64,000 nt of DNA. Source: Cyanobium sp. WAJ14-Wanaka. GTDB taxonomy: Bacteria; Cyanobacteriota; Cyanobacteriia; PCC-6307; Cyanobiaceae. Below the pieces are notes generated by a model. The model was given only the letters and a program-made list of their open reading frames with translations, ran no database searches and was not told where the DNA came from. Positions 63,114 to 64,000 of the stretch are shown piece after piece. The DNA lies in contig NZ_JAGQAZ010000002.1 in assembly GCF_024345375.1 (NCBI RefSeq), forward strand, positions 62,001 to 126,000. Reading direction: 5' to 3'. Positions within the stretch are counted from its first letter, which is position 1; each line of letters starts with the position of its first letter. The position numbers were made by a program, and so were the translations under genes.

Positions 63114-63878
63114 CTACCCCTCACCGGCCCATTCTCCCGCGGCACGGGCCAAACGCCAGCGACCATCGGCATCTGGCTGCACCAACCAATCACGCCACTG
63201 CCAGGCGGCAGTTTTGGCCTCGAGCTGCTTGAGGGGCAACTCCACCAGCTGGGCCAGCTCCACCAGGCTGAGGGCATAGCCACCACTCGCCAGTCGATCT
63301 GCCAATTCCAAACGACCCAGCAATTGCTGCAGGGCCGCAGGAGCTGGATCTGCGGGCAACACTGCCTGGGTTGCGGGCACGGCAACAGGCTGGGCCTGAC
63401 CCTTGGAAAAGGCCACCGCAATGGCATCGCAGCGGTCGTTGTCGGGATCGCCGCTATGGCCCTTCACATAACCGAGCTGCACCCCATCCAGGCGTGCCCC
63501 ATCCAGTTGCTCCCAGAGGTCGCGGTTGAGCACGGGGCCACCCGAGGCCGTGCGCCAACCCTTGCGTTTCCAGCCCTGGATCCATTTGCTGAAACCATCG
63601 ATCACATATTTGCTATCGGTGCGGATCTCCAAGCCCGGTTGGTAAGGCAGCTGCTTGAGGGCCTCGAGCAGGGCCAGGGCAGCCGTCAGCTCCATGCGGT
63701 TGTTGGTGGTGGCGGCATCGGCCCCACCGAATTCCTGCACCGAACCATCCTCAAAGCGCAGCAACGCCCCCCAGCCACCGGGGCCAGGATTCCCGCTGCA
63801 GGCCCCATCACAGGCGGCCGCCACAACCCTTACTTGCTTTTCAGCCACTTGCTTTACGGCCACCTGCTCTCTCGCCAC
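63114..63878 (-). CDS. rnhA: Ribonuclease HI with C-terminal extension
   Basis: A protein of up to 254 residues. The RNase H catalytic residues are D24 ('[20 protein letters not shown]'), E63 ('[10 protein letters not shown]'), D88 ('[28 protein letters not shown]') and a fourth Asp in '[24 protein letters not shown]', with the basic handle present. About 100 extra residues follow ('[53 protein letters not shown]'), which read as a winged-helix-like tail. The start is uncertain: GTG at 63878, 63863 or 63848, each in a unit of a 15-bp repeat. It is 9 bp upstream of pyrD. Confidence 0.92.
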   Translation of the reverse strand: MAREQVAVKQVAEKQVRVVAAACDGACSGNPGPGGWGALLRFEDGSVQEFGGADAATTNNRMELTAALALLEALKQLPYQPGLEIRTDSKYVIDGFSKWIQGWKRKGWRTASGGPVLNRDLWEQLDGARLDGVQLGYVKGHSGDPDNDRCDAIAVAFSKGQAQPVAVPATQAVLPADPAPAALQQLLGRLELADRLASGGYALSLVELAQLVELPLKQLEAKTAAWQWRDWLVQPDADGRWRLARAAGEWAGEG

Positions 63879-63890
63879 TTGCCTATTGCC
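63832..63890. repeat. 15-bp tandem repeat carrying alternative GTG starts of rnhA
   Basis: Units at 63832, 63847 and 63862 (15 bp each) and 63877 (14 bp), each read on the minus strand as GGC..-AGCAAGTG-like with a GTG at the same place. Encoded residues are KQVAx repeats. Confidence 0.9.
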
Positions 63891-63912
63891 ATTCAGCCGA
63901 ACCTACCGAGTC

Positions 63913-63929
63913 ACTGGCACAGTGCCAGT
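63913..63929. promoter_or_regulatory. Perfect 8-bp-arm palindrome upstream of rnhA
   Basis: ACTGGCAC-A-GTGCCAGT, 35 bp upstream of the most distal rnhA start. It may be an operator for rnhA or the terminator stem of a gene beyond the window edge; no T-run is seen on either side. The rest of 63891-64000 shows nothing convincing. Confidence 0.45.
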
Positions 63930-64000
63930 TGCCAGAGAGTCCTGCTTGGCTGGCATGCCCCGGGAATATGAAGGTATGGTTCATTTGTGTGAGGAGTGAG

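Noticed and set aside
63968..64000. Possible gene start running off the right edge (ATG at 63968)
   Set aside because: Only 11 codons are visible, with no ribosome binding site and no recognisable sequence.

Overview
The window comes from a GC-rich picocyanobacterium of the Synechococcus/Cyanobium type. Evidence: NDH-1 genes named and ordered as in cyanobacteria (ndhA-I-G-E, with ndhH elsewhere), chlM for chlorophyll synthesis, a phylloquinone (men) gene set, small LuxR-type and Ycf29-like regulators, DUF3285 and DUF3352 proteins, and a GrrA/GrrM/GrrP glycine-rich-repeat RiPP locus. Coding density is very high. Many genes overlap by 4 bases (ATGA) or convergently by 10-30 bases. No gap between genes exceeds 300 bp, and I found no tRNA, rRNA, CRISPR array, transposase or integrase.

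Layout. 1-3.8 kb: end of scpA, a nucleotide-sugar pyrophosphorylase, metF, a small LuxR regulator and a CYTH protein. 3.8-8.7 kb, minus strand: nadK, ndhE-G-I-A and gltA. 8.8-24.8 kb: mixed housekeeping (sixA, DUF3352, rhodanese, hrcA, trpB, SUI1, cysC, an AI-2E family permease, purE, nagA, chlM, two pseudouridine-synthase/regulator genes, a cysteine desulfurase, rsmH, ndhH). 25.1-31.7 kb: phylloquinone pathway (DHNA-CoA thioesterase, menE, menC, menA, menF). This is interrupted by a lower-GC cassette of a MerR regulator and a DUF305 protein, flanked by two copies of the menE 3' end. 31.6-36.7 kb: gshB-grx facing prfB-DUF3285-ybeY-dgkA-trpG. 36.7-48.3 kb, almost all minus strand: hisC, argS, the grr RiPP cluster, nadC, mnmE and rel, with a decayed DUF2062 gene between mnmE and rel. 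48.4-56.5 kb: a dual-ATPase ABC gene, rluD-rbgA-usp, pgk, murG and a cobC-like aminotransferase. 56.5-63.9 kb: a pentapeptide-repeat protein, then rnhA-pyrD-pilMN-pilO-pilQ on the minus strand.

The most interesting points are as follows. (1) The grr locus encodes a secreted precursor with eleven aromatic-X-Asn motifs, a radical SAM/SPASM cyclophane-type maturase and an orphan periplasmic binding protein. (2) The MerR/DUF305 cassette sits exactly between duplicated menE tails, as after site-specific or duplicative insertion, with a textbook 19-bp-spacer MerR promoter. (3) Short tandem repeats (13, 16 and 18 bp) span the stop codons of three genes, and another repeats possible start codons of rnhA. 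Microsatellites also build a Leu-Pro signal-peptide core and linkers. (4) prfB carries a +1 programmed frameshift. (5) An RluA-family protein has Gly at the catalytic Asp position. (6) PilM and PilN appear fused. Start sites were chosen by family conservation, and the alternatives are stated.
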